DNA of 63,198 bases from Alphaproteobacteria bacterium (GTDB lineage: Bacteria > Pseudomonadota > Alphaproteobacteria > JAAEOK01), in assembly GCA_024244705.1 (NCBI GenBank), contig JAAEOK010000115.1, positions 1-63,198 of the forward strand, written 5' to 3'. Of this stretch, positions 62,677 through 63,198 are shown piece after piece. How positions within the stretch are numbered: the first letter of the stretch is position 1; every line of letters begins with the position of its first letter. A model generated the notes under the pieces. It made no database searches. It was not told the origin of the DNA and was given only the letters and a program-made list of their open reading frames with translations. Position numbers and translations under genes: made by a program.

Positions 62677-62988
62677 TGTGTATCCCCCAAGAATGCCGTC
62701 GCCAAAGTCGCGATCATCGGCAGCCGCTGCCGGGCGAATTCCGCTTTACGGATGAGGACTCCCCAGTTTCCGTCCCCGACAAAGGAAAACAGTAGCATAT
62801 GGAGCATATCCGAACGACCGCCCGATAATGGCGACAGGCGACCATTCCCGGACCGCGCCGAAAGCTGGTTCTAGCACGCCGGGCACGCGCCCGGGGTCTC
62901 GATCGGGACCGACGCGGCGCCGGATGGGCGACGAAATCGGCTACCATTGGTAAGATCAATTTCCCCTGAACACGCCGGAGTTCGCATC
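62677..62988. other. Divergent intergenic region, no gene seen
   Basis: About 310 bases between the starts of the MFS gene and the SnoaL-like gene. It must carry promoters for both directions, but I see no pair of hexamers good enough to call. It holds a near-direct repeat, GCATATGGAGCATATC around 62795-62810, that could be part of an operator, and no strong hairpin. Confidence 0.45.
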
Positions 62989-63198
62989 GTGAGCAATGAA
63001 AGCACCAACAAAGAGATCTTGAAGACCGCCTACACCAAGTGGCACGACACCAGGGGCGGCAGCGTCGATCATTGGCTATCCATCATGGCCGATAAGATCG
63101 ATTTCAGATCCTTGGCCGACGGAGAAGGCGGTTTGAATTTCACCAAGTCGGTCGAGTCGCGGGCGGACATGGAGGGCTATTTTGCCGGCCTCAGCGAC
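62989..63198 (+). CDS. SnoaL-like (NTF2 fold) protein, 5' part only
   Basis: Seventy codons are seen before the window ends, with no stop. It starts at GTG 62989 after CGGAGTTCGCATC. The N-terminal part reads VSNESTNKEILKTAYTKWHD, then GGSVDHWLSIMADKIDFRSL and FTKSVESRADMEGYF, which is the layout of SnoaL-like/ketosteroid-isomerase-related proteins of the alpha+beta cone (NTF2) fold, often about 130-140 residues. They bind or isomerise small hydrophobic molecules. Function cannot be told. Divergent from the MFS transporter. Confidence 0.8.
   Translation, partial: MSNESTNKEILKTAYTKWHDTRGGSVDHWLSIMADKIDFRSLADGEGGLNFTKSVESRADMEGYFAGLSD

Noticed and set aside
61627-62874. Forward frame of 415 codons
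   Set aside because: Antisense to the MFS transporter, with the hydrophilic composition expected of such a shadow.

Overview
The window looks like chromosomal DNA of a GC-rich alphaproteobacterium, most likely of the Rhodospirillales or a close relative. The grounds are the petABC (Rieske, cytochrome b, cytochrome c1) operon, a run of mostly co-directional housekeeping genes (hldD, lgt, midA, pgeF, an M24 peptidase, prs, rplY, pth, ychF, lpxD), a MoxR/DUF58/DUF4159 membrane operon, hemF beside trmL, DUF1285, NUDIX, a DUF6111-like gene and the CCA enzyme in one overlapping set, and LPS genes (hldD, lpxD) that mark a Gram-negative envelope. I saw no rRNA, tRNA or CRISPR array.

Layout. 1-3.3 kb is visibly richer in A/T than the rest and carries a poorly recognised exported peptide and a large secreted LCCL plus Sel1-repeat protein; it looks accessory. 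3.4-7.1 kb: a TPR-methyltransferase translationally coupled to msrB, then small exported and zinc-binding proteins. 7.2-21.4 kb is a metabolic patchwork: a DUF1326 protein, an unknown four-span membrane protein, a GhrA-like dehydrogenase, a SleB-like hydrolase, an iron alcohol dehydrogenase, a glyoxalase-fold protein, an aminotransferase, an EamA exporter, an Ldh2 dehydrogenase, a glycosyltransferase with an amino-acid dehydrogenase, an extradiol dioxygenase and a glutathionyl-hydroquinone reductase. 21.4-27.9 kb holds three tandem TPR-sulfotransferases, with a 24-bp tandem repeat in front of the third. 28-29.6 kb: a porin with a clear terminator. 30.5-37.2 kb: the MoxR operon. 37.3-40.7 kb: an overlapping operon (DUF1285, CoA diphosphatase, DUF6111-like, CCA enzyme) and a GDSL hydrolase. 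41-45.8 kb: hemF-trmL divergent from petABC. 46.7-49.6 kb: mtnP and a class II aldolase (probable methylthioadenosine salvage), whose 3' end is repeated 1.26 kb downstream on the far side of an IS630 remnant and a lipoprotein gene. 49.6-60.2 kb: the long housekeeping run. 60.3-63.2 kb: a UbiK-like protein, a second DUF1326 protein, an MFS transporter and the start of a SnoaL-like protein cut by the window edge.

How the genes work together. Overlapping stop/start codons tie msrB to the TPR-methyltransferase, the first two sulfotransferases to each other, the last two genes of the MoxR operon, DUF1285-NUDIX-DUF6111-like-CCA, trmL-hemF, petB-petC, mtnP-aldolase and lgt-midA-pgeF-M24, so these pairs are probably made in fixed proportion. 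The most unusual points are the sulfotransferase triplet, the duplicated aldolase 3' end around a mobile-element scar, the LCCL-Sel1 secreted protein, and a methylthioadenosine module without mtnA beside it. Nothing here is certain to be a new system; the sulfotransferase cluster with its repeat-flanked candidate promoter is the best candidate for new biology.
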